Shown one piece after another: positions 26,533 to 35,193 of a stretch of 64,000 bases of DNA (the first letter of the stretch is position 1; every line of letters starts with the position of its first letter). Both the position numbers and the translations under genes were made by a program. Origin of the DNA: Bacillota bacterium (lineage in GTDB: Bacteria; Bacillota; DTU030; DUMP01); NCBI GenBank assembly GCA_012799605.1, contig JAAZKX010000048.1, positions 1 to 64,000 of the forward strand, written 5' to 3'. Under the pieces are notes generated by a model. That model ran no database searches. It was not told the origin of the DNA and saw nothing but the letters and a program-made list of their open reading frames with translations.

Positions 26533-27327
26533 ATGCTAACCCAATTGCACGACTTTAGCGTGCTTGATTTCCTTGATATTGTAATTGTTGCTTTTGTGTT
26601 TTATCGGGTAATAATCTGGATACGGGGCACGCGTGCCGTGCAATTAATTAAGGGTTTAGCTGTGTTGTTGCTGGCTTATTTTATAAGCCGTCGCTTCGAA
26701 CTTGCGGCCACCAGCTGGTTATTGGATAAAGCTATGACCATAGGCCTGATCGCTATCCCACTGATTTTCCAACCCGAACTACGCCGCGGTCTGGAGCAAT
26801 TAGGGCGCGGCCGTTTGTTTAGGGGCACCAATTGGTTGCCTGATACCGAGGATGTCAGCAATGTAATTCGTGAAGTGGTCCGGGCGGCTCAAGTCTTGTC
26901 CCGCAACAAGGTCGGTGCTCTAATAGTACTGGAACGGCAAACAGGCCTTAAGGAAGTCGAAGAGACAGGAATTCCATTGGATGCTGTGGTATCAGCCGAA
27001 GTGCTGGTAAATATATTTGTGCCCAACACACCGCTCCATGACGGAGCGGTCATTATCCGCAGCGATCGCATTGCAGCTGCGGGTTGCTTTCTGCCTTTGA
27101 CGGAAAGCGAAGTCAGCCAAAAATTGGGGACAAGGCACCGGGCGGCCTTGGGCATCAGCGAACAGTCCGATTGTGTCACTGTGGTGGTTTCCGAAGAGAC
27201 AGGCATTATCTCTTCCACCTATGAAGGAAATATCAAGCGCCATTTGGACGAATCTAGCCTAAATGAGTTGCTTAATAGAATATTTAAAAAGGAAACTTCA
27301 ATACCATTCCTGCGTTGGGGGTCTTAA
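26533..27327 (+). CDS. cdaA: Diadenylate cyclase CdaA
   Basis: Membrane-bound cyclase that condenses two ATP into c-di-AMP, which controls potassium, osmolyte and cell-wall homeostasis. The 264-residue product has three N-terminal membrane helices (about 8-85) and a cytoplasmic DAC domain with both catalytic motifs, DGA at 170-172 and RHR at 201-203. The ATG at 26533 is chosen because AGGTGA lies five bases upstream; a GTG at 26524 is inside that site. It is followed after one base by cdaR and then by glmM, the conserved Firmicute arrangement in which both proteins modulate the cyclase. Confidence 0.96.
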   Translation: MLTQLHDFSVLDFLDIVIVAFVFYRVIIWIRGTRAVQLIKGLAVLLLAYFISRRFELAATSWLLDKAMTIGLIAIPLIFQPELRRGLEQLGRGRLFRGTNWLPDTEDVSNVIREVVRAAQVLSRNKVGALIVLERQTGLKEVEETGIPLDAVVSAEVLVNIFVPNTPLHDGAVIIRSDRIAAAGCFLPLTESEVSQKLGTRHRAALGISEQSDCVTVVVSEETGIISSTYEGNIKRHLDESSLNELLNRIFKKETSIPFLRWGS

Positions 27328-27328
27328 C

Positions 27329-28537
27329 ATGGATGGTTGGCTACAAAAAGATGCTGTTGTCCGTGTGGTGGCGCTTGTTCTAGCTTTTGTCATGTGGCTG
27401 TTTGTGGTAAATGAACAAAACCCGCAGGATACACGCATAATTTCAGTATTGCCAGAGCTGCGTAACATACCAGCAGGAATGGTGCTGGCTGAAGATATAA
27501 AGCCGGTATCGGTCCGGCTACGCGGCCGCCGAAATGACCTTTATGCGATCGGGGCCTCGGAAATCAGCCTGTTTGCTGATTTGGCGGCGGGAACAGAAGG
27601 TGAGGAAACCTATCCCATCCGGGTTGAATCTTTGCCGGACAACCTTCAGCTTGTTCAAGTAAACCCGCCGGAGGTAGCGGTTAAACTGGAAGCGATTATT
27701 CAAAAAGAAATACCAGTGGAACTGGCCCAACGTGGCGATCCGGCGGCCGGATATTCGGCCAGCGAACCGGTTGTAAGCCCAGTACAAGTTCTGATCGAAG
27801 GCCCGCGTAGCCGGGTAAACATTGCCAGCAGGGCGGTGGTAAGATTGGATCTGGAGGGGGCACACGAAGATCTGCACGTAAGCGTCCCGGTTCAGATCTT
27901 GGATAATAAAGGGGCCCCAGCAGCCGAGGGACTGAGGATTAAGCCGGAAGTGATCGATGTCATGCTGCCCATAGCGCGCTTACCGGCCAAGATAGTGCCA
28001 GTAAATGTTCAACTAGCTGGTGAACCGGCTGCCGGTTTCCGGGTAGCAGAGGTGCGGGTGGATCCATCCACGGTGTTGGTCAGTGGACCGCCCGGGGTGC
28101 TGGCTGAAATCGCCTCGGTATCCACCTTATCGGTTACTATCAGTGATGCGACAGCTAATCTAACCGAAGATGTCCGCATAGTCCTGCCGCGCGATGTGCG
28201 GGCGGAAACAGAGAAGGTAAAGGTAACCGTGGTTATCGAACAGCGGACTATCCAGCGGACTTTGGATGATACGAAAATAACGGTGCGGGATCTGACTCCC
28301 GGTTTGGAGGCGCAAATTGAACCCGGATCGGCTAAAGTTACCGTATCCGGACTTTCTCAAACTATAAACCGGCTTAGCACAAGTGATATAGTTGCTTATG
28401 TAAGCGCTCTCGATCTGGCCGCAGGCGAACACGAGCTGCCACTTCGGCTTGCACTTCCGGATGGTGTTCGCCAAGTGAGAATTGAACCGGTCCAGGCAAA
28501 AGTCGTTCTTCGAGAAGCGAGCGAAAGCAGCGGTTAA
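27329..28537 (+). CDS. cdaR: CdaA regulatory protein CdaR (YbbR-domain protein)
   Basis: A 402-residue extracytoplasmic regulator of CdaA. It has one N-terminal membrane anchor (about residues 10-28, LVLAFVMWLFVV) and a long external part made of about four YbbR repeats, each near 80 residues with the recurring P-x-x-V-x-V-x-[GL] strand pattern. The ATG at 27329 lies one base after the cdaA stop, with GGGGG about eight bases upstream. Another open start upstream lies inside cdaA. Co-translation with cdaA fits their physical interaction in other Firmicutes. Confidence 0.92.
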   Translation: MDGWLQKDAVVRVVALVLAFVMWLFVVNEQNPQDTRIISVLPELRNIPAGMVLAEDIKPVSVRLRGRRNDLYAIGASEISLFADLAAGTEGEETYPIRVESLPDNLQLVQVNPPEVAVKLEAIIQKEIPVELAQRGDPAAGYSASEPVVSPVQVLIEGPRSRVNIASRAVVRLDLEGAHEDLHVSVPVQILDNKGAPAAEGLRIKPEVIDVMLPIARLPAKIVPVNVQLAGEPAAGFRVAEVRVDPSTVLVSGPPGVLAEIASVSTLSVTISDATANLTEDVRIVLPRDVRAETEKVKVTVVIEQRTIQRTLDDTKITVRDLTPGLEAQIEPGSAKVTVSGLSQTINRLSTSDIVAYVSALDLAAGEHELPLRLALPDGVRQVRIEPVQAKVVLREASESSG

Positions 28538-28592
28538 AGAAAAACGCTTCTGATCTTGGCTAAATTTATCCCAACTAAAAGGAGGACCCAAG

Positions 28593-29930
28593 TTGGCGCG
28601 TCTGTTTGGAACTGATGGAGTTCGCGGTGTAGCAAACCAGGATCTTACCCCGGAATTGGCCTTTGCCTTAGGTAGAGTAGGGACTTATGTGTTGGCCGAA
28701 GCCACTAATAGGCCACAGTTTGTAGTAGGACGCGATACCCGCCTATCCGGTGATATGCTGGAGGCAGCATTGACGGCCGGGATACTGTCGGCAGGAGGGG
28801 ATGTTCTTAGCGCAGGCGTTATTCCCACGCCGGCTGTCGCTTACCTGACTCGGGTTGTAAATGCTAAGGCCGGGATTATGATCTCGGCCTCCCATAATCC
28901 GGCCCAGGACAATGGTATTAAATTTTTTACCGCCGAAGGCTATAAATTGCCGGCTGAAATTGAAGCCGAAATCGAAAAAAAATTAGCCGAGGATAATTTT
29001 CCCCGGCCGACCGGGGCTGGGGTGGGAAAAAAGTGCCAACTCGAACAAGCCTCAGGGCTCTATCTTGACCATTTAGAATGGAAATTAGCTGCTGATTTGT
29101 CTTCTCTGGCGGTAGTAATAGATGCAGGCCATGGTGCAGCCTACAAAGTGGCAGCGGAGATAATAAAGCGGTTGGGGGCTCAGGTTAGAGTGATCAACGC
29201 TGCCCCGACCGGAACCAACATAAATGCCGGCTGTGGCTCTATCTACCCGCAACCGCTCCAGCAGCTAGTAAAAGAAATCAAAGCTGACCTGGGCCTAGCA
29301 TTTGACGGCGATGCTGACCGCGTTGTAGCTGTGGATGAGAAAGGTCAGCTGGTGGACGGTGACCAGATTATGGCTGTATTGGCGCTATGGTACAAAGACA
29401 AAAGAATGCTGAAAGGAAATGGCCTCGTTGCTACCCCGATGAGTAATATGGGCCTAAAGGTGGCGCTGGCCAAAAACGGAATCCAGTTAGTTCAGGCGCC
29501 GGTGGGTGACCGCCATGTATTGGAAGAATTGCTCCGGCGCGGCTGGAATCTGGGCGGCGAACAGTCCGGTCATATTATTAATTTAGACTATAATTCCACT
29601 GGTGATGGCTTGAGCACAGCGTTACAGCTGCTGCGGATTTTGGCAGAGACGAAGCGGCCGTTATCCCAGCTGGCTGCAACGGTCAAGCCTTTTCCCCAGC
29701 TATTGTTAAATGTGCCGGTAAGAAGCCAACTGGGTTGGCAGGAAAACAGGCAGATTCAAACAGCTATCTCAGACGCTGAACAAGCCATACGCGGCCGGGG
29801 CCGCATTGTCGTTCGTCCTTCCGGGACAGAACCGGTAATAAGAGTTATGGTGGAAGCGGAAGAGGAAGGGCTACTGGCCAAACCAGCCCATAATATTGCT
29901 GCCGCCATCAAAGAGCAGTTGGGAAGATGA
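28593..29930 (+). CDS. glmM: Phosphoglucosamine mutase GlmM
   Basis: Interconverts glucosamine-6-P and glucosamine-1-P for UDP-GlcNAc and peptidoglycan synthesis. The 445-residue product starts with ARLFGTDGVRGVAN, carries the phosphoserine loop ISASHNPAQDNG (Ser100), the metal loop DGDADR, and the C-terminal VRPSGTEPVIRVM phosphate-binding loop. The start is TTG, set by AAAAGGAGG seven bases upstream. As third gene of cdaA-cdaR-glmM it ties the c-di-AMP level to cell-wall precursor supply; GlmM is known to inhibit CdaA in several species. Confidence 0.97.
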   Translation: MARLFGTDGVRGVANQDLTPELAFALGRVGTYVLAEATNRPQFVVGRDTRLSGDMLEAALTAGILSAGGDVLSAGVIPTPAVAYLTRVVNAKAGIMISASHNPAQDNGIKFFTAEGYKLPAEIEAEIEKKLAEDNFPRPTGAGVGKKCQLEQASGLYLDHLEWKLAADLSSLAVVIDAGHGAAYKVAAEIIKRLGAQVRVINAAPTGTNINAGCGSIYPQPLQQLVKEIKADLGLAFDGDADRVVAVDEKGQLVDGDQIMAVLALWYKDKRMLKGNGLVATPMSNMGLKVALAKNGIQLVQAPVGDRHVLEELLRRGWNLGGEQSGHIINLDYNSTGDGLSTALQLLRILAETKRPLSQLAATVKPFPQLLLNVPVRSQLGWQENRQIQTAISDAEQAIRGRGRIVVRPSGTEPVIRVMVEAEEEGLLAKPAHNIAAAIKEQLGR

Positions 29931-29970
29931 CTCAGAAAATAAAAAATAAAGCACAAGGAAGGTATAAAAG

Positions 29971-30924
29971 ATGAATTTGCACTATCTGGGTAAAACAGGG
30001 ATTAAAGTTACCGAACTGTGCTTTGGGGTGCTACCTCTGGGGCCGCTACAAAAAAATTTAACTCTTGAAGCTGCGGTTCGCCTTTTACAAACGGCGATTG
30101 GCCGGGGCTTGAATTTTTTTGATACTGCTGAGAGTTATCAAACCCAGCAATATTTGGGTCGGGCCCTCGCCGGACAGGAGCGCCAACAGCTGGTTCTGGC
30201 TACTAAATCTGCAGCTGAAACGTATGAAGGCATGAAACTGAGTGTTGAAAAATCGTTGGATGAACTTAATACTGATTATATTGACATTTACCATCTCCAT
30301 GCTGCCCGGGTCACACCGGCTGTGTTTACGGAACGGGAAGGAGCACTCGCTTGCCTTACAGACATGAAAAAACAAGGGAAAATAAGAGCGGTGGGCATCT
30401 CCACCCATTCTGTTTCCGTAGTGGAAGCTGCAGCCAAGCGGGATGACATCGATGTAGTGTTTCCGATTATAAATATACTCGGCCGCGGTATTCAAGACGG
30501 AACTAAAGAAGATATGATAAGAGCTATCGGAAAGGCAGCAACAGCCGGCCAAGGCGTCTACGCCATGAAAGTATTGGCCGGTGGGCACTTAGTCAGCGAA
30601 GTGCCGGCAGCAATGACATATGTGCGTCAAATACCTGGCGTTAGCTCGATTGCCGTGGGCATGGTGGATGAAGCCGAATTGAATTACAATATTGAGCTGT
30701 TTAAATTTAATCATGTCTCACCGGAGTGTGCAGCCGCCGTGCAGGCTGATCATAAGCGGCTGATCGTATTGGGATTTTGCCGCGGTTGCGGTGCCTGCGT
30801 GAATGTATGTCCCAACCAGGCTTTGAGTTTAGTCGGCAATAAAGCCCGGGTGGACAATGACAAGTGCATTCTTTGTGGTTATTGTAATCCGGTTTGTCCC
30901 GAATTTGCCCTGCGCATAGTATAA
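29971..30924 (+). CDS. Aldo/keto reductase fused to a 2[4Fe-4S] ferredoxin domain
   Basis: The first 260 residues form an aldo/keto reductase barrel (LGKTGIKVTELCFG, NFFDTAESYQTQQYLG with the catalytic Tyr, and KAATAGQGVYAMKVLAGG). The C-terminal 50 residues hold two four-cysteine motifs, CRGCGACVNVCP and CILCGYCNPVCP, which should bind two [4Fe-4S] clusters. The fusion suggests electron exchange with ferredoxin instead of, or as well as, NADPH, as in anaerobes. It lies 40 bases after glmM and probably shares its transcript. The substrate is unknown. Confidence 0.88.
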   Translation: MNLHYLGKTGIKVTELCFGVLPLGPLQKNLTLEAAVRLLQTAIGRGLNFFDTAESYQTQQYLGRALAGQERQQLVLATKSAAETYEGMKLSVEKSLDELNTDYIDIYHLHAARVTPAVFTEREGALACLTDMKKQGKIRAVGISTHSVSVVEAAAKRDDIDVVFPIINILGRGIQDGTKEDMIRAIGKAATAGQGVYAMKVLAGGHLVSEVPAAMTYVRQIPGVSSIAVGMVDEAELNYNIELFKFNHVSPECAAAVQADHKRLIVLGFCRGCGACVNVCPNQALSLVGNKARVDNDKCILCGYCNPVCPEFALRIV

Positions 30925-30977
30925 TTACCCCACCGATTAAAAGACAGGGTAAAATGGGATTAGTGGAGGCGAGGCTT

Positions 30978-31979
30978 GTGTTACCAGAACCTGTAGCCGT
31001 ACTTTACCGCGGCGGCTGGGCTGAAAGCCGGCATTATGGCTCGATTGCGGTGACAGATAGCGGAGGCAAGCTGCTTTATAGCCGCGGCGTTGCAGAGCGG
31101 ATGACTTTTTTACGCTCGGCGGCAAAGCCGTTTCAGGTGCTGCCATTGTTTACCACCGGGGCTTATGCCAAATATCGGTTTAGGTTGGATGAAATCGCAG
31201 TGATGGCGGGTTCCCACAGCGGACAAGATGAGCATGTCGAGCGGATTAAGTCCATCTTGGAGAAAATCGGCCTCGATGAGGCTGCGCTCCAATGCGGGAT
31301 TCAGCGCCCATTTCACCGTCAGACGGCGCAGCGGTTGGCCCAGGGGGGTAAACCGATCAGCCCGTTAAGAAATGCCTGCTCGGGGAAACATGCCTGCATG
31401 CTAGCAATCGCCCAGTCCCAGGGCTGGAATACGGCCGATTATACTAAGATAGAGCATCCAGTACAACAGCTGATGTTAGCGACGATAGCTAAAATAACTG
31501 AATTTCCGGCTAAAGACATCGGCCTTGGCCTCGATACTTGTGGCGTGCCGGTGTTTGCCCTGCCGCTTAATAACATGGCCCTGGCTTATGCAAAACTGGG
31601 AAGCCAAACGGCGACCTCGGCGACTGAACAACAGGGTATGGAGACCATTATCGCTGCGATGACAACTTACCCCGAATTAGTAGCCGGCAGCGGCCGGTTT
31701 ACCAGCAGCTTACTCCTTGCTGGGGCAGGATCCTTGGTAGCTAAAGATGGCGGCGAAAGCACTTTTGGTATCGGCTTTACCGGGAAGGACCTGGGCATCG
31801 CGGTCAAAATAGAAGACGGTGCAAGCCGGGCTTTGGCCCCGACGGTGCTTCAAATATTGACCGAATTAAAGCTACTGACGCCAACAGCAAAGGCAAAAAT
31901 CGATTCCTACCGGGAACGACCTATTTGCACCTTTGGCGGCATGCCAGCTGGCATTATTAAGGCAGTACCGTTGTTTTAA
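30978..31979 (+). CDS. L-asparaginase II family protein
   Basis: A 333-residue protein of the asparaginase II family (COG4448, unrelated to the E. coli enzymes). Conserved segments are RSAAKPFQVLPL, NACSGKHACMLA and GLDTCGVPVFALPL. It probably hydrolyses asparagine to aspartate. The GTG at 30978 is chosen because GGAGG lies eight bases upstream; an ATG at 30954 would add eight residues but has only a weak site. It follows the aldo/keto reductase gene closely. A 10-base inverted repeat spans its stop codon. Confidence 0.85.
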   Translation: MLPEPVAVLYRGGWAESRHYGSIAVTDSGGKLLYSRGVAERMTFLRSAAKPFQVLPLFTTGAYAKYRFRLDEIAVMAGSHSGQDEHVERIKSILEKIGLDEAALQCGIQRPFHRQTAQRLAQGGKPISPLRNACSGKHACMLAIAQSQGWNTADYTKIEHPVQQLMLATIAKITEFPAKDIGLGLDTCGVPVFALPLNNMALAYAKLGSQTATSATEQQGMETIIAAMTTYPELVAGSGRFTSSLLLAGAGSLVAKDGGESTFGIGFTGKDLGIAVKIEDGASRALAPTVLQILTELKLLTPTAKAKIDSYRERPICTFGGMPAGIIKAVPLF

Positions 31980-31994
31980 CAGTACTGCCTTATC
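31959..31994. terminator. Inverted repeat, possible bidirectional terminator
   Basis: AAGGCAGTAC and GTACTGCCTT are perfect 10-base arms around a T-rich loop that contains the asparaginase stop codon. It lies between the ends of two convergent genes. There is only a weak T run on either side. Confidence 0.5.
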
Positions 31995-32014
31995 ATCTTG
32001 GGCGAGTTTTGACC

Positions 32015-33121
32015 TCAAGAAATAACTGCCTCGATAGTAGCCAGCCGGTCAAGCAGTTCAGCCTCGGCCGCCGGCACTCTTAACCGCACCGATGCCGAGC
32101 TCAGCCCGGCAAATTCATTCCCATCTACCACCAGCACGCCTTGGCGTAGAAACTGCTGCTTCAAATTAAGGCCTGGGCAGGGAGCGGTCAGTGTCATTAT
32201 CGGGGTAGTTTCATAACTATGGGCGAGGTTAAGGCAGGTAAGCTGTTGTCTTATCTGTCTTTTGATTCGGGCTGTTTTTTCCCGGGACTGAATAATAAAA
32301 TCTGGCTCGGCCAAAGCAGCAGTAGCGGCCGCTGCTGCCGGATCAATGAGGCTAAATGGCATGTCTATTTTCGCATACAACTTCCTTAGCTTGGTATTGA
32401 TAACGCCATAACCGACCCGCAGTCCGGCCAGCCCCCACCCTTTGGAAAATGAACGAGCTACGGCCGTATTAGGATAACGATCGACCAGATTGATAGCTGA
32501 ATTATCTTGGGGCATAAAATCGCCGTAGGCTTCATCCACAATTAATGCTGTATTTTGGGCCAGGGCTTTGGCGGCTATCGCTTCCAAATCAGCCAATGGT
32601 ACAACTTGACCGGTGGGATTATGAGGGTTGTCAATATAAACTGCTGCTATATCCGGATTAAGCTGCTCCAGTAGCTCGGCAGCAGATATTTTAAATTCTG
32701 GAGCCTTTAGGTTTACCGCTTGGTAGTTAGCGCCTCGGGCCTGGGCCGCACGCACATAATCGGTAAACTGGGGGGTAACACCAAGTAGCTGGGCCCCTGG
32801 GGCCAAAAATAAAGTATTCAGCCGCTGAAGAATCCCGATTGAACCGGCTCCCAAGATGATGTTGGTAGGGCCAATATTGGCCTTTGTCCAGTAAGCGGCC
32901 AGCGCCCTTTTTAGTTTTTCGTTCCAGGGTTCTGGATAAGAGGTTATATCCAAGCCCCGGGCGGCAGCCAAAAAAGCGGCCCGGGCTCCTTTGGGGGTAC
33001 CAAAAGGATTTGTGCCCAAAGCACAGTCGATAATGCTAATTTTAGCTCCAGTAACAGGGATATCAGCATCTACATAACTTCCAGCAGGGATGGCTTCTAG
33101 ATATGTATTGCGGCTCAACAT
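32015..33121 (-). CDS. PLP-dependent aminotransferase, HisC/CobD-like (class I/II)
   Basis: A 368-residue fold-type I aminotransferase. It shows the substrate-side segment DCALGTNPFGTPKG, NPHNPTG, VDEAYGDF and the PLP lysine in SFSKGWGLAGLRVGY. The nearest groups are histidinol-phosphate aminotransferases and the CobD threonine-phosphate decarboxylases; the enzyme is stand-alone and no histidine or cobalamin gene lies beside it, so the substrate is open. The ATG at 33121 follows GGAGGG by about seven bases; a GTG 24 bases upstream lies before that site. Confidence 0.8.
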   Translation of the reverse strand: MLSRNTYLEAIPAGSYVDADIPVTGAKISIIDCALGTNPFGTPKGARAAFLAAARGLDITSYPEPWNEKLKRALAAYWTKANIGPTNIILGAGSIGILQRLNTLFLAPGAQLLGVTPQFTDYVRAAQARGANYQAVNLKAPEFKISAAELLEQLNPDIAAVYIDNPHNPTGQVVPLADLEAIAAKALAQNTALIVDEAYGDFMPQDNSAINLVDRYPNTAVARSFSKGWGLAGLRVGYGVINTKLRKLYAKIDMPFSLIDPAAAAATAALAEPDFIIQSREKTARIKRQIRQQLTCLNLAHSYETTPIMTLTAPCPGLNLKQQFLRQGVLVVDGNEFAGLSSASVRLRVPAAEAELLDRLATIEAVIS

Positions 33122-33275
33122 TAAATGCTCCCTCCATTTCACCAAGCCGTCGTTTTGTGGGTCCGGGAATTATTTCCGCCTGCTGATTGTGGTCCCCAAG
33201 CATGTTACCGCAGAATTTTAATATGATACTATTACCCCATACACAGGACCCCAAGGCTGGACAGGAGGTAAACAT

Positions 33276-34133
33276 ATGCGAACAAGATGGCTTAGTATAT
33301 TGATGGCTGTTATTATTTTAGCTACGACCCTAACAGGCTGCGCGGTAGAGGTATTTATAGATACGCCCCGGGCACCGCTCACAGTTCACGTGCTCGATGT
33401 CGGGCAAGCCGATTCTATTTTGGTGCAGACGGCCAAAAAGAGCATGCTTATCGATGGTGGGAACCGGGCTGATGCAGACGGGATAATGGATTATCTTCGG
33501 TCTCAAGGGGTAAAAGAGCTCGATGTTGTTGTAGCCACCCACCCTCACACTGATCATATCGGGGGTTTAGTGGACATCGTAAAAGATTTTCCCGTGGCCC
33601 AAGTATATATGCCCCGGGTGGCGCATACTTCAAAAACATATGAAGATCTGCTAATCAATATCAAAAATGCCGGCTTAAAAATAACGCCGGTCAAGCCAGG
33701 TCTTACGGTGGAGTTAGATTCAGGTATAGAGGCCGTCTTTTTAGCGCCGGCAAGATCCGACTATGATAACTTGAACAATTACAGCGCAGTCCTCAGGCTT
33801 GGTTTCCAAAACACCAGCTTTTTATTTAGCGGTGATGCTGAAGCTGAAGCGGAGGAGGAGATGCTGGCCTCAGGGTTTGATCTTAGCAGCACTGTGCTCA
33901 AAGTGGGCCACCACGGCAGCAATACATCGACCACGTCCGAGTTTTTAGCGGCGGTAAATCCCGAAGTGGCTGTAATTTCGGTCGGGGCAGATAACAGCTA
34001 TGGGCACCCCAGCGAGCAGGTGCTCAAGCGGCTTGAAGAAGCGGATATTCGTGTTTTTAGGACCGACATTCATGGTGTAATAACAATCAGTAGCGATGGG
34101 CTGAAACTAACTGTGTTGACTGATCGCAGTTAA
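33276..34133 (+). CDS. Secreted ComEC/Rec2-like metallo-beta-lactamase-fold lipoprotein
   Basis: A 285-residue lipoprotein with lipobox LTGC (Cys22). It has a metallo-beta-lactamase hydrolase domain of the kind found at the C-terminus of ComEC: LDVGQADSILVQ, the metal motif HPHTDHIGG, FSGDAE and the late VGHHGSNTSTT. It may be a nuclease or phosphodiesterase acting outside the membrane. A DUF3006 gene follows after 70 bases, a pairing common in Firmicutes. Substrate unknown. Confidence 0.85.
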   Translation: MRTRWLSILMAVIILATTLTGCAVEVFIDTPRAPLTVHVLDVGQADSILVQTAKKSMLIDGGNRADADGIMDYLRSQGVKELDVVVATHPHTDHIGGLVDIVKDFPVAQVYMPRVAHTSKTYEDLLINIKNAGLKITPVKPGLTVELDSGIEAVFLAPARSDYDNLNNYSAVLRLGFQNTSFLFSGDAEAEAEEEMLASGFDLSSTVLKVGHHGSNTSTTSEFLAAVNPEVAVISVGADNSYGHPSEQVLKRLEEADIRVFRTDIHGVITISSDGLKLTVLTDRS

Positions 34134-34203
34134 AGATGGACAGACAGAAAAAACTGACTTCAAGCATGATATTAAAATAAGGGCCCGGAAAGGAGCAGCA
34201 ACA

Positions 34204-34404
34204 TTGTTTATTATCGACCGTTTTGAAGGTGAGATGGCAGTGATTGAACACCGGGACAGGACGTTTAATTTTCCTCGCTATCTTTTGCCGCCTGAGGCCA
34301 AAGAAGGTCAGGCCCTGAGCTTTAGCGTGACCATTGACCAAGCAACGACTAAGCAGCGGCGGGCCAAGGTTGAGCGGTTGCTGGACGAGCTAGTTGAAGA
34401 ATGA
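34204..34404 (+). CDS. DUF3006 protein
   Basis: A 66-residue protein with the DUF3006 pattern: FIIDRFEGEMAVIEHRDRTFNFPRYLLPPEAKEGQAL. The start is TTG, supported by AAAGGAG about eight bases upstream. It is commonly adjacent to ComEC-like hydrolase genes, as here. It ends six bases from the convergent PsiE-like gene. Confidence 0.8.
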   Translation: MFIIDRFEGEMAVIEHRDRTFNFPRYLLPPEAKEGQALSFSVTIDQATTKQRRAKVERLLDELVEE

Positions 34405-34410
34405 ACGCGG

Positions 34411-34821
34411 TTAGTCTGTTTGTGCCCCGGCATCAGCCTTTTTAGCCCGTGCAGCCATCAGATATTTGCGGATGGCAAACAGCCCGGCCAAGGCCACAAC
34501 CCCAACAGCCAATTCATAGGCGCTGTCGGCCTGAATAAGCAATTTACGGGCCAGAGCATAGATAAGTACTTCAACGATGCTATAAGGCGAATGATGAAGC
34601 AACATCAGGGCCAACTCCAACCCGATGACGAGCAGCAGAGTGTGGGCCATAAAGTCTTGAAACAGTTCATAAGTCCGCGTAAAATCATGAATGGTGATCA
34701 CATGATAAAACCGGCGGACCAAAGTGATACTGCTGGCTGCCACTGCGAAAACAAGAAAAGCTGCCAAAAAAGTCTCGATAATAGTCACACAAGCAAGGAT
34801 ATAATCGGTATAGCGCTTCAT
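34411..34821 (-). CDS. PsiE-like four-helix membrane protein
   Basis: A 136-residue membrane protein with four hydrophobic segments (about 7-30, 55-77, 83-97 and 103-120). The pattern resembles the phosphate-starvation-inducible PsiE family, including the conserved HDF and the central FMAHTLLLVIGLELALMLLHHSPYSIVEVLIYALARKLLI. Function is unknown. The ATG at 34821 follows GGAGGG closely. The opposite strand is also open but lacks any recognisable protein. Confidence 0.65.
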   Translation of the reverse strand: MKRYTDYILACVTIIETFLAAFLVFAVAASSITLVRRFYHVITIHDFTRTYELFQDFMAHTLLLVIGLELALMLLHHSPYSIVEVLIYALARKLLIQADSAYELAVGVVALAGLFAIRKYLMAARAKKADAGAQTD

Positions 34822-35193
34822 AAAGCATCCTCCCTCCTTTAGTAGGGGGGTTCTTTATATTTTCGAGTTTAGCCCCTTTTTTCCTGCCTACAGCCGGACA
34901 AAAAACAGCATTCTTGTAGCAACAAATGCCGGACAGCTCCGGCAAAAGCGGAACCATGGACATAAAGGTACAAAGATCATTAGTTATTGGTCAATTGGCA
35001 CAATTGGAAGGGGGGGGGTATTTAGAACAAGTGTCGAAGCTATACCAATTTTCTGGAGTTGGTCTGGCACTTCCGTTTTGTACAAGAGGTAAACACGTAA
35101 AGCCTGTAATATATAGGCGAGGGCTTGGCCTTAGGCGTTAATTCCGATTTAATTGACTGAACCTTTTAACAACAAAAGAAAGGTGGTATTGAA
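34822..35193. other. 372-base intergenic region without a recognised gene
   Basis: It holds a hairpin (TGCCGGA/TCCGGCA at 34927-34944), a run of nine G (35010-35018), three ATTGG repeats just before that run, and a small CCAA/TTGG hairpin near 35045. A 71-codon open frame on the + strand from 34926 has no good ribosome site and no recognisable similarity. No riboswitch or tRNA was recognised. It presumably carries divergent promoters for the PsiE-like and Trp-Pro membrane protein genes. Confidence 0.5.

Noticed and set aside
34420-34842. 140-codon + strand frame opposite the PsiE-like gene
   Set aside because: The minus-strand protein has clear membrane helices and a ribosome site; the + strand frame has neither.
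35064-35080. Sigma-54-like TGGCAC before the Trp-Pro membrane protein gene
   Set aside because: The -12 GC is missing at the required spacing.
34926-35141. 71-codon open frame in the 34.8-35.2 kb gap
   Set aside because: It runs through a G9 tract, has no good ribosome site and shows no family pattern.
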